A DNA stretch of 64,000 nucleotides from the NCBI RefSeq assembly GCF_018398425.1, contig NZ_JADPMV010000001.1, positions 1,178,001 through 1,242,000 of the forward strand, given 5' to 3'. Source of the DNA: Pseudomonas lalucatii (GTDB lineage: Bacteria; Pseudomonadota; Gammaproteobacteria; Pseudomonadales; Pseudomonadaceae). Below the pieces are notes generated by a model. It made no database searches and was not told the DNA's origin. It worked only from the letters and a program-made list of their open reading frames with translations. Position numbers and translations under genes: made by a program. This document shows positions 1 to 7,986 of this stretch, in pieces. Position 1 is the first letter of the stretch. Every line of letters begins with the position of its first letter.

Positions 1-365
1 TGGAACCAGACGCCAAGCTGCGCGGCGAACTTGAGCGCCTGCAGTGCCAGACGCAGGTCATCGGCGAACTGGTGGTTGGCCTGGTTGCCGAGCTTGCGCA
101 CCACATGGAACAGATCGAGCACGGCACGCGGCACACCCAGGCGGCCGAGTTGTTGAATCAACTGCAGCTGGGTCTGCTCGGCTTCCACCTTGTAGCGGCC
201 AAAGCGCGCAGCCGTTTCCTGGGCCAGCAGCTCACCGAACTGGCGTGACTTGAGCAAGCTGGTATTGGGGTCGTCCTTGAAATACTGCTCGGCCCGCGAG
301 CCGAGTTTGGCCAGTTCGGGACTGAGGGCAACGAGGTGGGAGAAGTTGGACTGGCGATCCGTCAT
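1..365 (-). CDS. hsdR: Type I restriction enzyme R subunit, N-terminal part (runs off left edge)
   Basis: Only the first 121 codons are in the window; the rest lies beyond base 1. The reading frame starts at ATG 365-363 with MTDRQSNFSHL and contains DDPNTSLLKSRQFGE at about residues 31-45. This resembles the N-terminus of EcoKI-type HsdR proteins, which carry a DDPNT...K.R.FGE block ahead of the nuclease and helicase domains. HsdR is the ATP-dependent translocating and cleaving subunit of a type I restriction-modification complex. hsdM and hsdS are not visible and would have to lie outside. The adjoining toxin-antitoxin pair fits a defence or accessory locus. An alternative is a stand-alone DEAD-box protein with the same N-terminal domain; the helicase motifs are not in view. 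Confidence 0.75.
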   Translation of the reverse strand, partial: MTDRQSNFSHLVALSPELAKLGSRAEQYFKDDPNTSLLKSRQFGELLAQETAARFGRYKVEAEQTQLQLIQQLGRLGVPRAVLDLFHVVRKLGNQANHQFADDLRLALQALKFAAQLGVWF

Positions 366-433
366 AACGTCCGTCCTTAACTGGCTACGGCTCCGAAACA
401 GAACCCGTACCATAACCTAGACGCGAACTTTTT

Positions 434-580
434 TAGAGCCTCAGACAGGGCAGAATGCCAGCGCTTCTGCAAACGAGCCCATTGCTATCAGTCTGAATAC
501 GGACTATATCTGGCCCAGACGACACAGTAGACCGCCTCAGGCTCTTGAAGGACCCCTTTCCGCCCCAGGACTGGGCTCCT
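434..580 (+). promoter_or_regulatory. Candidate autoregulatory region of the toxin-antitoxin operon
   Basis: The leader ahead of the antitoxin is rich in inverted repeats: AGAGCCT(C)AG at 436-444 is matched in inverted orientation at 536-545, TCTGG-C-CCAGA lies at 509-519, and CCCAG-GA-CTGGG at 564-575. Type II antitoxins usually bind palindromes in their own promoter, so these are natural operator candidates. No convincing -35/-10 pair was picked, and which palindrome is used is inference. Confidence 0.3.
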
Positions 581-600
581 TTCACCACCAGGAGACAGCC

Positions 601-888
601 ATGAAAGTCCAAACCATCAGTTACCTGAAGCAGCATGCCGCTTCGCTGGACCTGAGCGAGCCTATGGTGATCACCCAGAATGGCGTGCCGACCTACGTGG
701 TCGAGTCTTACGCCGAGCGCAAACGCCGGGATGAAGCCCTAGCACTGATCAAGCTGCTGTCCTTCGCCGAGCGCGATAAGGCCGAAGGCCGCTTGATGTC
801 GGGTGACACCCTGCTGGAACGCTTGAAACAGCGCAGCCCCGCGGCAGAGGGATCGGCAGGAGCCATTCTCGATGAGCAAGACGATTAA
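601..888 (+). CDS. Phd/YefM-family antitoxin
   Basis: This 95-residue protein starts [11 protein letters not shown] after a good ribosome site (AGGAG about 8 bases ahead of the ATG). The N-terminal half has the Phd/YefM pattern: a short beta strand, a helix, then [17 protein letters not shown] at about residues 19-35, the fold that forms the DNA-binding dimer. The polar, charged C-terminal half (about 40-95) would be the toxin-binding tail. The reading frame overlaps the next gene by 17 bases, typical of translational coupling in type II toxin-antitoxin operons. The role inferred from family knowledge is to neutralise the downstream RelE/ParE-like toxin and repress the operon. Confidence 0.85.
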   Translation: MKVQTISYLKQHAASLDLSEPMVITQNGVPTYVVESYAERKRRDEALALIKLLSFAERDKAEGRLMSGDTLLERLKQRSPAAEGSAGAILDEQDD

Positions 889-1213
889 GGTCGCCTACGC
901 GACCACCGCCGAAGAAAGCCTGGTTTCACAGATCCATCATTTGACGCCCTACCATGGCGTACAACGCGCACAGACTAAACTGGTCGAGCTGATCAAAACC
1001 TTGGAGCAGCGCCTCAAGACCCACCCCCTGGCCGCACCCGTGTGTCAGCAGGCCGCCTTGCTGGGCATCACTCACTACCGCGAACTGAATCTGGATGAGT
1101 ACCGCATCCTCTATCAGTATGACGAGGCGGCGGGGTTGGTGATGGTCGCGCTCATTCTGCGGCAGCGCCAAAGCATCGAAGAACAGCTCATCAATTACTG
1201 CTTGTTGCGCTGA
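872..1213 (+). CDS. RelE/ParE-family toxin
   Basis: This 113-residue protein overlaps the antitoxin gene by 17 bases. The middle and C-terminal part shows the RelE/ParE signature: a helical hairpin (about 32-58), then a sheet with [16 protein letters not shown] at about 70-85 and a [15 protein letters not shown] block at about 92-106. RelE/ParE toxins either cleave mRNA on the ribosome or poison gyrase; the sequence does not tell which. The protein is slightly longer than the usual 90-100 residues because of its N-terminus. Pairing with a Phd/YefM antitoxin is a common family combination. Confidence 0.8.
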   Translation: MSKTIKVAYATTAEESLVSQIHHLTPYHGVQRAQTKLVELIKTLEQRLKTHPLAAPVCQQAALLGITHYRELNLDEYRILYQYDEAAGLVMVALILRQRQSIEEQLINYCLLR

Positions 1214-1217
1214 CGAA

Positions 1218-1233
1218 AGCGGCCTTTGCCGCT
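1218..1233. terminator. Possible hairpin between convergent genes
   Basis: AGCGGC-CTTT-GCCGCT forms a 6-bp stem just after the toxin stop codon and before the end of the HNH gene on the other strand. There is no T-tract, so terminator function is weakly supported. Confidence 0.25.
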
Positions 1234-1242
1234 CGGCCGACC

Positions 1243-1563
1243 TCAGTGCCGGGGCATGAACCCGTCAGGCTTGCCCGCCAGCCAGGCGACGAAGACGCGC
1301 AATCGCTCGTCGCCCAGCAGCGCCTCGCGGCTGTTGTAGGTCAGGGCCAGTTCCTTCTCGCCGAACAGCCGGTGGATCTGGTTGTGGCAGGCCCGGCAGA
1401 CCCAGAGGGTGGCGGTGATGCGCTCGCTCCTGGCGTAGCGCTTCTGCACGTAGGGCTTGCTGTGCAGGGCCTTGGGAATCAGGTGGTGGCGGGTCAGCGG
1501 CGTAGCGCGGGCACAGAGCTCGCAGGCCTCGGGCTGGGGTGGCAGGCGGATCGGCTCGGCCAT
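1243..1563 (-). CDS. Small HNH-family protein (putative endonuclease)
   Basis: This 106-residue cytoplasmic protein has a Cys4/HNH arrangement: Cys14 and Cys17 (CELC), then HHLIPKALH from His26, then CRACHNQIH from Cys56 with Cys59, His60, Asn61 and His64. The two CxxC pairs would bind structural zinc and the HH...N...H residues form the beta-beta-alpha-metal nuclease centre. Small HNH proteins of this type occur widely in Pseudomonas with no fixed role. It is downstream of, and co-oriented with, the O-methyltransferase gene (22-bp gap), so probably co-transcribed. It is not obviously linked to the restriction gene, which is on the far side of the toxin-antitoxin pair. Confidence 0.7.
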   Translation of the reverse strand: MAEPIRLPPQPEACELCARATPLTRHHLIPKALHSKPYVQKRYARSERITATLWVCRACHNQIHRLFGEKELALTYNSREALLGDERLRVFVAWLAGKPDGFMPRH

Positions 1564-1585
1564 GGGGCAGTCTGCTCGAGTCGAC

Positions 1586-2248
1586 TCAGCGCTTGCGGCA
1601 CAGGCTCAGGCCGTCGCCCAATGGCAGCAGCGACAGGTCGATGCGTTCGTCGTCGCGCAGCGCCAGGTTGAGCGCCTGGATGGCGCGGGTGTCGGCGCTG
1701 TCCGGGCTGCGTTCCAGCACCCGGCCGCTCCACAGGGTGTTGTCGAACAGGATCAAACCGCCCTGACGCAGCAACCTCAGGGCCTGCTCGAAATAGGCCG
1801 GGTAGTTGGCCTTGTCGGCGTCGATGAAGATCAGGTCGATGCTGCCCGCCAGGCCCTCGCCCTCCAGCGCGGCGAGGGTCTCCAGGGCCGGTGCCAGGCG
1901 CTGCTCGATGCGCCCGGCCAGACCCGCCTCGCGCCAGTAGCGCTCGGCCACGGCGTTGTAGTCGCCGGGGATGTCGCAGCAGATCAGCCGGCCGTCGTCC
2001 GGCAGCGCCGCCGCCATGCACAGGGCGCTGTAGCCGGTGAAGGTGCCGACCTCCACCAGCCGCTTGGCACCGATCAGCTTGACCAGCAGGGCCATGAACT
2101 GGCCCTGCTCCGGGGCGATCTGCCACTGGGCATTGGCCAGCCGGGCGGTCTCGGCGCGCAGGCGCGCCTGCAGCGGCGTCTCGCGCAGGGACACATCCAG
2201 CAGGTAACGGTAGAGGTCGTCGTCGAGGTTGAGGGTGCGGTTGGTCAT
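1586..2248 (-). CDS. Class I SAM-dependent O-methyltransferase (caffeoyl-CoA/catechol type)
   Basis: The 220-residue frame starts at ATG 2248, preceded by a GAAGGGG ribosome site; an upstream in-frame start would lack one. SAM-binding motif I is VEVGTFTGYSAL at about residues 65-76, with an acidic residue after the next strand (CCDIPGD). FIDADKANYPAYFE and GLILFDNTLW match the metal-binding and active-site regions of the caffeoyl-CoA O-methyltransferase family. The likely reaction is methyl transfer from SAM to a catechol-type hydroxyl in the cytoplasm, with a divalent metal; the substrate is unknown. The gene lies 19 bp downstream of the NlpC/P60 lipoprotein gene on the same strand. Confidence 0.85.
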   Translation of the reverse strand: MTNRTLNLDDDLYRYLLDVSLRETPLQARLRAETARLANAQWQIAPEQGQFMALLVKLIGAKRLVEVGTFTGYSALCMAAALPDDGRLICCDIPGDYNAVAERYWREAGLAGRIEQRLAPALETLAALEGEGLAGSIDLIFIDADKANYPAYFEQALRLLRQGGLILFDNTLWSGRVLERSPDSADTRAIQALNLALRDDERIDLSLLPLGDGLSLCRKR

Positions 2249-2267
2249 GGTCGGGCCCCTTCGCGAA

Positions 2268-2786
2268 TCAGGGATTACGCGCCAGTTCGGCGCTGAACAC
2301 GCGCTTGGCATCGAGGTAGGTGCGCTGCCAGTAGCTGTTGCTCAGGCTGTCCAGGCGCACGGTGCCGCCGCTGGACGGCGCGTGGACGAAGCGCCCCTCG
2401 CCGACATAGATGCCGGCATGGCTGACCTGGCGCCCGCCATTGGTGGCGAAGAACACCAGGTCGCCGCTTTGCAGGGCCTCGCGACTGGCGATGGTCGGCG
2501 CGCGCAGGGCACTCAGCTCGCGGGTGGAACGGGGCAGGCGGATGCCGGCGGCGTCGCGGTAGACGTAGCCGATCAGGCCGCTGCAGTCGAAGCCGCCGTC
2601 CGGGGTGTTGCCGCCATAGCGGTAGGGCGTGCCGACCAGGCCGAGGGCACGGAACAGCACGTCGTCGGAGCTGCCGTGGGGGCTGCCGGTCGGTATCTGG
2701 ATACTGCTGGGTGCGGGCGCATGGCCGGCGCAGGCAGCGAGCAACGCGATGAGGAGCAACAGGGCGACGCGGAGCGTGGCGGGCAT
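2268..2786 (-). CDS. NlpC/P60 cell-wall hydrolase lipoprotein (copy 1)
   Basis: This 172-residue lipoprotein has a signal peptide ending in the lipobox LLAAC with lipidated Cys19. The NlpC/P60 domain follows: GTPYRYGG, catalytic Cys68 in FDCSG, His123 in SHAGIY and the third polar residue His135 in FVHAPSS. Such enzymes are DL-endopeptidases that cut peptidoglycan stem peptides; the lipid anchor places it in the periplasm. The residue after the lipidated Cys is Ala, not the Asp inner-membrane retention signal, so outer-membrane sorting is likely. The gene directly upstream (2869-3489) encodes a paralogue with the same architecture. Confidence 0.88.
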   Translation of the reverse strand: MPATLRVALLLLIALLAACAGHAPAPSSIQIPTGSPHGSSDDVLFRALGLVGTPYRYGGNTPDGGFDCSGLIGYVYRDAAGIRLPRSTRELSALRAPTIASREALQSGDLVFFATNGGRQVSHAGIYVGEGRFVHAPSSGGTVRLDSLSNSYWQRTYLDAKRVFSAELARNP

Positions 2787-2868
2787 GTGCGAGGCAATCC
2801 TAGGCCTGGTTGCGCCCTACTCTGCCGTCTCGAGGCTTACCGCGCAACCTCGAGGCCGCGCGGGTGCT

Positions 2869-3489
2869 TCAGGGGTGGCGCTCCAGCGTCTCGCTCGGCG
2901 CCATGGCCAGAACGCGCTTGGCCTCGAGGAAACTGCGTTTCCAGTAGCGGTCGTCGAGGCTGTCGACCCGCACCCCGCCGCTGCGGCGGCTGGCGGAATG
3001 GATGAACTGGTCATCGCCCAGGTAGATGCCGGCGTGGCTGACGCGACCGCGACCATTGGTGCTGAAGAACACCAGGTCGCCCGGCTCCAGCTCGTCGCGC
3101 TCGACCAGCGGCGCGTCGATATTGATCATCTCGCGGGTGGAGCGCGGCAGCTGCAGGCCGGCCTCCTCCTTGAACAGGTAGCCGATGAAACCGCTGCAGT
3201 CGAAGCCCGACTTCACCGAGCTGCCGCCGTAGCGGTAGCGGGTGCCGACCAGCGACAGGCCATGGGACAGGATGCTGTCGGCCAGCTGGGGCAGCTCGTA
3301 GGGCTGGTCATCGGTGAGCTCGGCGAGCTCCTGCTCCGTCGGTTCGGCATGGGGCGCCCTGGAGGCGAAGGTCGACGACTGGCTGAGTGGGCCGAACACT
3401 GCGGATTGCGTCTGCGGAGCCTGGCCGGCGCAGGCGGCGAGCAATAGAACCAGTGCGAGGGGCACGAGGGGTGCGAAGCGTTTGCGCAT
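2869..3489 (-). CDS. NlpC/P60 cell-wall hydrolase lipoprotein (copy 2)
   Basis: This 206-residue lipoprotein has lipobox LLAAC with Cys20. A linker of about 45 polar residues separates it from the catalytic domain with GTRYRYGG, Cys98 in FDCSG, His152 in SHAGIY and His164 in FIHSAS. It is a clear paralogue of the neighbouring 172-residue protein, with a longer linker. ATG 3489 was chosen; a GTG two codons earlier is possible, and neither has a strong ribosome site. The pair probably trims peptidoglycan during growth or envelope remodelling. Two adjacent copies suggest a tandem duplication followed by divergence. Confidence 0.87.
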   Translation of the reverse strand: MRKRFAPLVPLALVLLLAACAGQAPQTQSAVFGPLSQSSTFASRAPHAEPTEQELAELTDDQPYELPQLADSILSHGLSLVGTRYRYGGSSVKSGFDCSGFIGYLFKEEAGLQLPRSTREMINIDAPLVERDELEPGDLVFFSTNGRGRVSHAGIYLGDDQFIHSASRRSGGVRVDSLDDRYWKRSFLEAKRVLAMAPSETLERHP

Positions 3490-3557
3490 GGGCACGACCG
3501 TGTCGGGAATTCTGATAGGGCCGCGACTATGCCTTCAATAGGGTCTATTTGCAAATT

Positions 3558-4325
3558 CTATGGGCGCGCACTGTGACCCAGTAGCGCCTGCAGCACATCT
3601 AAGGCCCGCCCCTGCAGATGGACGTCGACCAGATCGCTCAGTTCGGTGCGCCCCGGGTTGATCTCCACCGTCAGGCCACCGGCCTGGCGGGTGCGCAGCA
3701 CCGGCTCGATGATGTAGGGGAAGCTGGCGCTGGTACCGACGCTCAGCACCAGCTCGAAGCCCTTGGCCAGCTCGGCGTAGAGGCAGTCGATGGCCGCCTC
3801 CGGGAGCATTTCCTCGAACAGCACCACCGGCGGGCGCAGGATGCCGCCACAGTGCCGGCAGCGCGGCGGCAGAGGCCGGCTCAGGTGCTCGGCCAGTTCG
3901 GCATCCTCGGCCGCGCAGGACTGGCAATACAGCGGCGCCAGTTCGCCATGGATCTCGATCAGCCGCTCGACCGGGCTGCCGGCAGCCCGGTGGTAACCGT
4001 CGATGTTCTGGGTCAGCAGCCAGCACTGGGGCTTGCGCCGCTGCAGTGCGGCGAGGGCGAAGTGACCGGCATTGGCCCGGGCGCCGAGGCAGGCCTTGCC
4101 CAGCTCGGCCAGGTATTTCCAGCACAGCGCCGGGTCGCGCCGCAACATGGGCCCGGACAGCGCCGCCTCGATCGGCAGGCCCTCGTCCGTGTGGCCGTTG
4201 TACAGGCCGCCGAGGCCGCGATAGGTGGGCAGCCCGGAGTCGGCGGAGAGCCCGGCGCCGGTGATCACCAGGATGCGCTCGGCCCGGGCGATGGCCGTGG
4301 CGACACGCTCGAGCTGCTGTCTCAT
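3558..4325 (-). CDS. Sir2-family NAD-dependent protein deacylase (sirtuin)
   Basis: This 255-residue protein starts MRQQLERVATAI. It has the NAD-binding GAGLSADSGLPTYRG at residues 23-37, QNIDGYH at 106-112, catalytic His126 in EIHGEL, and the zinc cysteines Cys134/Cys137 and Cys156/Cys159. It ends with the VGTSASFPYIIE and EINPGRTELS motifs of the Rossmann fold. Sirtuins remove acyl groups from lysine, consuming NAD+ and releasing nicotinamide and O-acyl-ADP-ribose. The gene is 17 bp downstream of the DNA glycosylase gene. A macrodomain protein encoded nearby (7987-8493) could act on the O-acetyl-ADP-ribose product, which is inference. Confidence 0.9.
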   Translation of the reverse strand: MRQQLERVATAIARAERILVITGAGLSADSGLPTYRGLGGLYNGHTDEGLPIEAALSGPMLRRDPALCWKYLAELGKACLGARANAGHFALAALQRRKPQCWLLTQNIDGYHRAAGSPVERLIEIHGELAPLYCQSCAAEDAELAEHLSRPLPPRCRHCGGILRPPVVLFEEMLPEAAIDCLYAELAKGFELVLSVGTSASFPYIIEPVLRTRQAGGLTVEINPGRTELSDLVDVHLQGRALDVLQALLGHSARP

Positions 4326-4342
4326 CTCAGGCGTCCACCCTC

Positions 4343-5014
4343 TCAGTGGTTGACGGTATGGGCCAGCATCACCGACAGCTGGCACAGCGGCCGGCCGCTC
4401 TGGGCCTGCCACTGGTTGAACGCGGCCTGCACCGCGGCCAGGTCCTTCAGGCTGGTGGGTGCCTTGTCGACTATGCCCTGGGCCTTGAGCGCCGCGACCA
4501 TGTCGTTGGTGGGGATGAAGGTGTCCTTGCCGACCATGCGCAGCAGGCGCGGCGCCGACAAGCCGCCCAACTGACAACCGTGCTTGGCCAGGTACTTCCA
4601 CAGGCCGACGATGTCGGTCACCGGCCAGTCGGCGATCAGGGCGCCGAAGCTGCCCTTCTCCCGCCGCACGTCCAGCACGAACTGGGCATTGCGCGGCACG
4701 CTCTTGAGCTTGCCCAGGTGGCGGATCAGCCGCGCATCCTGCATCAGGCGCTCCAGCCGCTCGCCGCCCAGCAGCACCACCTTCTCCGGGTCGAAGCCGA
4801 AGAACACCTCCTCGAAGGCCGGCCATTTGGCGTCCACCAGGCTGTGCTTGAGGCCGGCGCGGAAGATGCGCAGGCTGATCAGCGACAGGTAGCGGTCGTC
4901 GCTCAGCGCCCGCAGCTGGTCCGCGCCGGCCGGCTGCGGCAGCATCGCCTCCAGTGCCGCCGCCGAGCCGAAACGGTTCAGGCAGTATTCATTCAGCCAT
5001 TGATAGTCGCGCAT
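4343..5014 (-). CDS. DNA-3-methyladenine glycosylase I-like protein
   Basis: This 223-residue cytoplasmic protein matches the adenine glycosylase (Tag) family in the block LSLISLRIFRAGLKHSLVD at about residues 43-61, followed by WPAFEEVFFGFDPEKV, the equivalent of the W..FR..F..FD...VA region in Tag. FGALIADWP and DTFIPTNDMV at about 120-170 fit the C-terminal part. These enzymes remove alkylated purines in base-excision repair. Some canonical Tag residues differ, so this is probably the divergent subfamily common in Pseudomonas. It lies 28 bp downstream of ttcA and upstream of the sirtuin gene, likely one transcript. Confidence 0.72.
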   Translation of the reverse strand: MRDYQWLNEYCLNRFGSAAALEAMLPQPAGADQLRALSDDRYLSLISLRIFRAGLKHSLVDAKWPAFEEVFFGFDPEKVVLLGGERLERLMQDARLIRHLGKLKSVPRNAQFVLDVRREKGSFGALIADWPVTDIVGLWKYLAKHGCQLGGLSAPRLLRMVGKDTFIPTNDMVAALKAQGIVDKAPTSLKDLAAVQAAFNQWQAQSGRPLCQLSVMLAHTVNH

Positions 5015-5042
5015 GGGCTGTCCTTGCAGTCGTCCGGGACCG

Positions 5043-5867
5043 TCAGAGGTTCATCACGTCGAGGAAGCGTGGAGCGGCGCTGTCGTCGATCTTCAGGCTG
5101 GCGAAGTCGAACAGGTTGCGGTCGGCCAGCTGCGAGGGCACTACGTTCTGCAGGGCACGGAACATGATCTCGGTGCGCCCCGGGGTCTTGCGCTCCCACT
5201 CCTGAAGCATCTCCTTGACCACCTTGCGCTGCAGGTTCTCCTGGGAGCCGCACAGGTTGCAGGGGATGATCGGGAATTCCTTGAGCTTGGCGTAGGCCTC
5301 GATGTCGGCCTCGTTGCAGTAGGCCAGCGGGCGGATCACCACGTTGCGCCCGTCGTCGGCGCGCAGCTTCGGCGGCATGGCCTTGAGGGTGCCGCCATGG
5401 AACATGTTGAGGAAGAAGGTCTCGAGGATGTCGTCGCGATGGTGCCCCAGGGCCATCTTGGTCGCGCCGATCTCGTCGGCGAAGGTGTACAGGGTGCCGC
5501 GGCGCAGGCGCGAACACAGCGAGCAGGTGGTCTTGCCCTCGGGGATCTTCTCCTTGACCACCGAGTAGGTGTCCTTCTCGACGATGTGGTAGGGCACGCC
5601 GATGGACTCCAGATAGGCCGGCAGCACGTGCTCGGGGAAGCCCGGCTGCTTCTGGTCCATGTTCACCGCCACCAGTTCGAACCTGATCGGCGCGACCTTC
5701 TGCAGGTACAGCAGCACGTCGAGCATGGTGTAGCTGTCCTTGCCGCCAGACAGGCAGACCATGACCTTGTCGCCGTCCTCGATCATGTTGAAGTCGGCGA
5801 TGGCCTCGCCGGCCTGGCGGCGCAGGCGTTTTTGCAGTTTGTTCTGGTTGACCGAGAGGGTGCCCAT
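5043..5867 (-). CDS. ttcA: tRNA 2-thiocytidine(32) synthetase TtcA
   Basis: This 274-residue protein has the ATP pyrophosphatase PP-loop SGGKDS at residues 40-45, the CSLC motif with Cys115 and Cys118, and Cys206 in PCNLCGS. The spacing of 88 residues from Cys118 to Cys206 matches the Fe-S cluster cysteines of E. coli TtcA. The enzyme activates C32 of certain tRNAs with ATP and inserts sulfur to make 2-thiocytidine. It is divergent from the DnaJ-like gene and heads a co-oriented run of glycosylase and sirtuin genes. Confidence 0.95.
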   Translation of the reverse strand: MGTLSVNQNKLQKRLRRQAGEAIADFNMIEDGDKVMVCLSGGKDSYTMLDVLLYLQKVAPIRFELVAVNMDQKQPGFPEHVLPAYLESIGVPYHIVEKDTYSVVKEKIPEGKTTCSLCSRLRRGTLYTFADEIGATKMALGHHRDDILETFFLNMFHGGTLKAMPPKLRADDGRNVVIRPLAYCNEADIEAYAKLKEFPIIPCNLCGSQENLQRKVVKEMLQEWERKTPGRTEIMFRALQNVVPSQLADRNLFDFASLKIDDSAAPRFLDVMNL

Positions 5868-5966
5868 GGTGCGCTGGAATCCGGATAGAAGTGCTAGAGC
5901 GCGACATTTTACGCAGAAAGGGCCGGGCGCCCCACCCCATTGGCGTCGAAGTGTTAGGCTGAAACC

Positions 5967-6563
5967 ATGAACGACGAACTCGACCCCGACCTAGAACTGG
6001 CCGACCAGGTCCTGCAGTTGCTGCATGCGGCGCCAGCCGGAGTCAGCGAATACGAGCTGATCCAGCAGCTGAAAAGCGGCCACTCGACGCACATCCCCAA
6101 CCTCCCCCTGCTCGACAAGCTGGTGCTGTTTCGCACCCACTTCCTGGTATTCAACGCCCTCTATCGGCTGCGCGAGCGCCTGTGGCAGGAGCAGCGCGCG
6201 CACCTGGCGATCAGCCCGCTGTGCGTCCAGCTGCAGCCCTACCGCTGCGGCGGCGCGGCCCTCGCCGAGCACGACCCGCTGCGCGACTACTACCTGGACC
6301 TGGGCAACCTGCGCGACACCGACGAGGACGACGTGGAGAAGCTGCTCGCCAGCTTCTGGACGCGCATGCAGGGCGGCGAGGAAAAGCAGGCGGCCCTGGA
6401 GCTGTTCGAGCTGCACGACAGCCGCCAGGCCCTCAGCCTCGCCACCATCAAGCACCGCTACCGCCAGCTGGTGAGCCAGCACCACCCCGACCGCGGCGGC
6501 AGCACCGAGCGCCTGCAGTCGATCAACAAGGCGATGGAAATACTAGAGCGCTATTACGGCTGA
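5967..6563 (+). CDS. DnaJ-related protein with C-terminal J domain
   Basis: This 198-residue protein has an N-terminal domain of about 140 residues matching the DnaJ-related N-terminal family ([24 protein letters not shown] onward in pattern) and a short C-terminal J domain. The HPD tripeptide sits at residues 173-175 within [10 protein letters not shown], followed by the INKAMEIL helix. A J domain at the C-terminus is unusual among DnaJ homologues but normal for this family. It should stimulate the ATPase of an Hsp70 such as DnaK. It has no signal peptide. It is transcribed divergently from ttcA. Confidence 0.85.
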   Translation: MNDELDPDLELADQVLQLLHAAPAGVSEYELIQQLKSGHSTHIPNLPLLDKLVLFRTHFLVFNALYRLRERLWQEQRAHLAISPLCVQLQPYRCGGAALAEHDPLRDYYLDLGNLRDTDEDDVEKLLASFWTRMQGGEEKQAALELFELHDSRQALSLATIKHRYRQLVSQHHPDRGGSTERLQSINKAMEILERYYG

Positions 6564-6618
6564 TCCTGAGAGATCAATTTGCTCTAAACCCTCACCCCGC
6601 GCGACGCCCAGCCCTTGC

Positions 6619-6641
6619 CTATACTGCGACATACGGTCGCA
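6619..6641 (+). promoter_or_regulatory. Candidate RpoS-type promoter with adjoining inverted repeat
   Basis: CTATACT at 6619-6625, about 105 bases ahead of the Yip1 gene, fits the -10 element favoured by RpoS and is preceded by no good -35. It runs directly into TGCGAC-ATACG-GTCGCA (6625-6641), a perfect 6-bp inverted repeat that could be an operator overlapping the transcription start. Confidence 0.4.
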
Positions 6642-6730
6642 TAGGTTCGGCCTGGCACCCGGTGGCGCTGTTCACGCGCGCCGGGCGCTCCGCTGGGGGG
6701 CGATCGCTATAAAAATAGGAGGTGTTCGGC

Positions 6731-7330
6731 ATGATCCATCATGTTTGGGGGCTCTTCACCCATCCTGACCAAGAATGGCAAGAAATCCGTGGCGAGGAAG
6801 AAACCATCAGCCACATGTACCTCACCCACATCCTGATCCTCGCGGCGATTCCCGCGATATCCGCATATATCGGCACCACCCAGGTCGGCTGGTCGATCGG
6901 CGACCGCGCGCCGGTCATGTTGACCGAGGCCAGCGCATTGCAGATGACCATCATGTCCTACCTGGCGATGCTCGCCGGCGTCGCGGTAATGGGCGCCTTC
7001 ATCCACTGGATGGCGCGTACCTACGACGCCAGTCCCAACCTGACCCAATGCGTGGTGTTCGCCGCGTACACCGCCACCCCGTTGTTCGTCGGCGGCCTGG
7101 CGGCGCTCTATCCGCACCTGTGGCTGGCCATGACCGTGGGTACGGTGGCCATCTGTTACACCGTCTACCTGCTCTACGTGGGCATACCGACCTTCATGAA
7201 CATCCCCAAGGACGAGGGCTTCATGTTCTCCAGCTCGGTACTGGCGGTGGGGCTGGTGGTACTGGTGGCGATGATCGCCTGCTCGGTGATCCTCTGGGGC
7301 TTCGGCGTCGGTCCGGTCTACACCAGCTGA
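6731..7330 (+). CDS. Yip1-family integral membrane protein
   Basis: The 199-residue frame begins at ATG 6731; a strong AGGAGGTG ribosome site ends 6 bases earlier, which rules out the GTG at 6722 that lies inside it. The protein opens with IHHVWGLFTHPDQEWQEIR, the conserved cytoplasmic start of bacterial Yip1-domain proteins. Five hydrophobic segments follow, at about 34-50, 75-97, 110-130, 135-157 and 170-192. The function of the bacterial family is unknown. The gene stands alone and is followed by a clear terminator, so it appears monocistronic. Confidence 0.85.
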   Translation: MIHHVWGLFTHPDQEWQEIRGEEETISHMYLTHILILAAIPAISAYIGTTQVGWSIGDRAPVMLTEASALQMTIMSYLAMLAGVAVMGAFIHWMARTYDASPNLTQCVVFAAYTATPLFVGGLAALYPHLWLAMTVGTVAICYTVYLLYVGIPTFMNIPKDEGFMFSSSVLAVGLVVLVAMIACSVILWGFGVGPVYTS

Positions 7331-7347
7331 GGCCTGGCGTGCGGCAA

Positions 7348-7375
7348 GACGAGACCACCTGCGGGTGGTTTCGTC
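7348..7375 (+). terminator. Rho-independent-like terminator after the Yip1 gene
   Basis: GACGAGACCACC pairs with GGTGGTTTCGTC around a short TGCG loop (one G-T pair), and a modest T-rich run follows. It separates the Yip1 gene from the SprT gene. Confidence 0.65.
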
Positions 7376-7440
7376 GTTTCAGGGCTGTGGCGGACACCCC
7401 ACTTGGGCATAATCGCGGCCTCAGCCGAGAAGCCATCGCC

Positions 7441-7935
7441 ATGCCCGAACGCCTCCACGCCCGTGTCGAAGCCTGCTTTCAGCAGGCCGAAGCCTTCTTC
7501 AAGCGCCCCTTCGTCCGCCCCCAGGTGAGCTTCAAGCTGCGCGGGCAGAAGGCCGGGGTGGCGCACCTGACGGAGAACAAGCTGCGCTTCAATCCCCAGC
7601 TGTACCGGGACAATCAGGACGACTTCCTCAGGCAGACGGTGGCCCACGAGGTGGCCCACCTGATCGCCCATCAGCTGTTCGGCGCGAATATCCAGCCCCA
7701 TGGCGAGGAATGGCAGCTGATCATGCGCGGGGTCTACGAGTTGGCGCCGCACCGCTGCCACACCTACGAGGTTGAGCGGCGCCCGGTCAGCCGCTTCATC
7801 TACCGCTGCGCCTGCCCCCAGGGCGAGTTCCCCTTCTCCGCCCAGCGCCATCGCCTGGTTGCCAAGGGAAGGCGCTATTACTGCCGGCGCTGCAAGGCGA
7901 CCCTGAGCTTCACCGGCGAACAGCGCCTGGCGTGA
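7441..7935 (+). CDS. SprT-family zinc metalloprotease-like protein
   Basis: This 164-residue protein carries the zincin motif HEVAH at residues 69-73, with His87 in PHGEEW as third ligand. A C-terminal zinc ribbon is formed by Cys123/Cys125 and Cys148/Cys151 (YYCRRCKATL). This layout is that of SprT and the catalytic core of eukaryotic Spartan, a protease for DNA-protein crosslinks. Bacterial SprT function is poorly defined. It has no signal peptide and is about the family length (E. coli SprT is close to 165 residues). ATG 7441 is the first sensible start. Confidence 0.9.
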   Translation: MPERLHARVEACFQQAEAFFKRPFVRPQVSFKLRGQKAGVAHLTENKLRFNPQLYRDNQDDFLRQTVAHEVAHLIAHQLFGANIQPHGEEWQLIMRGVYELAPHRCHTYEVERRPVSRFIYRCACPQGEFPFSAQRHRLVAKGRRYYCRRCKATLSFTGEQRLA

Positions 7936-7986
7936 ATCGGGCCGCGCGAGGGGAGCGCTGATCCACAACGCCGGAGCGCTGCCGGC

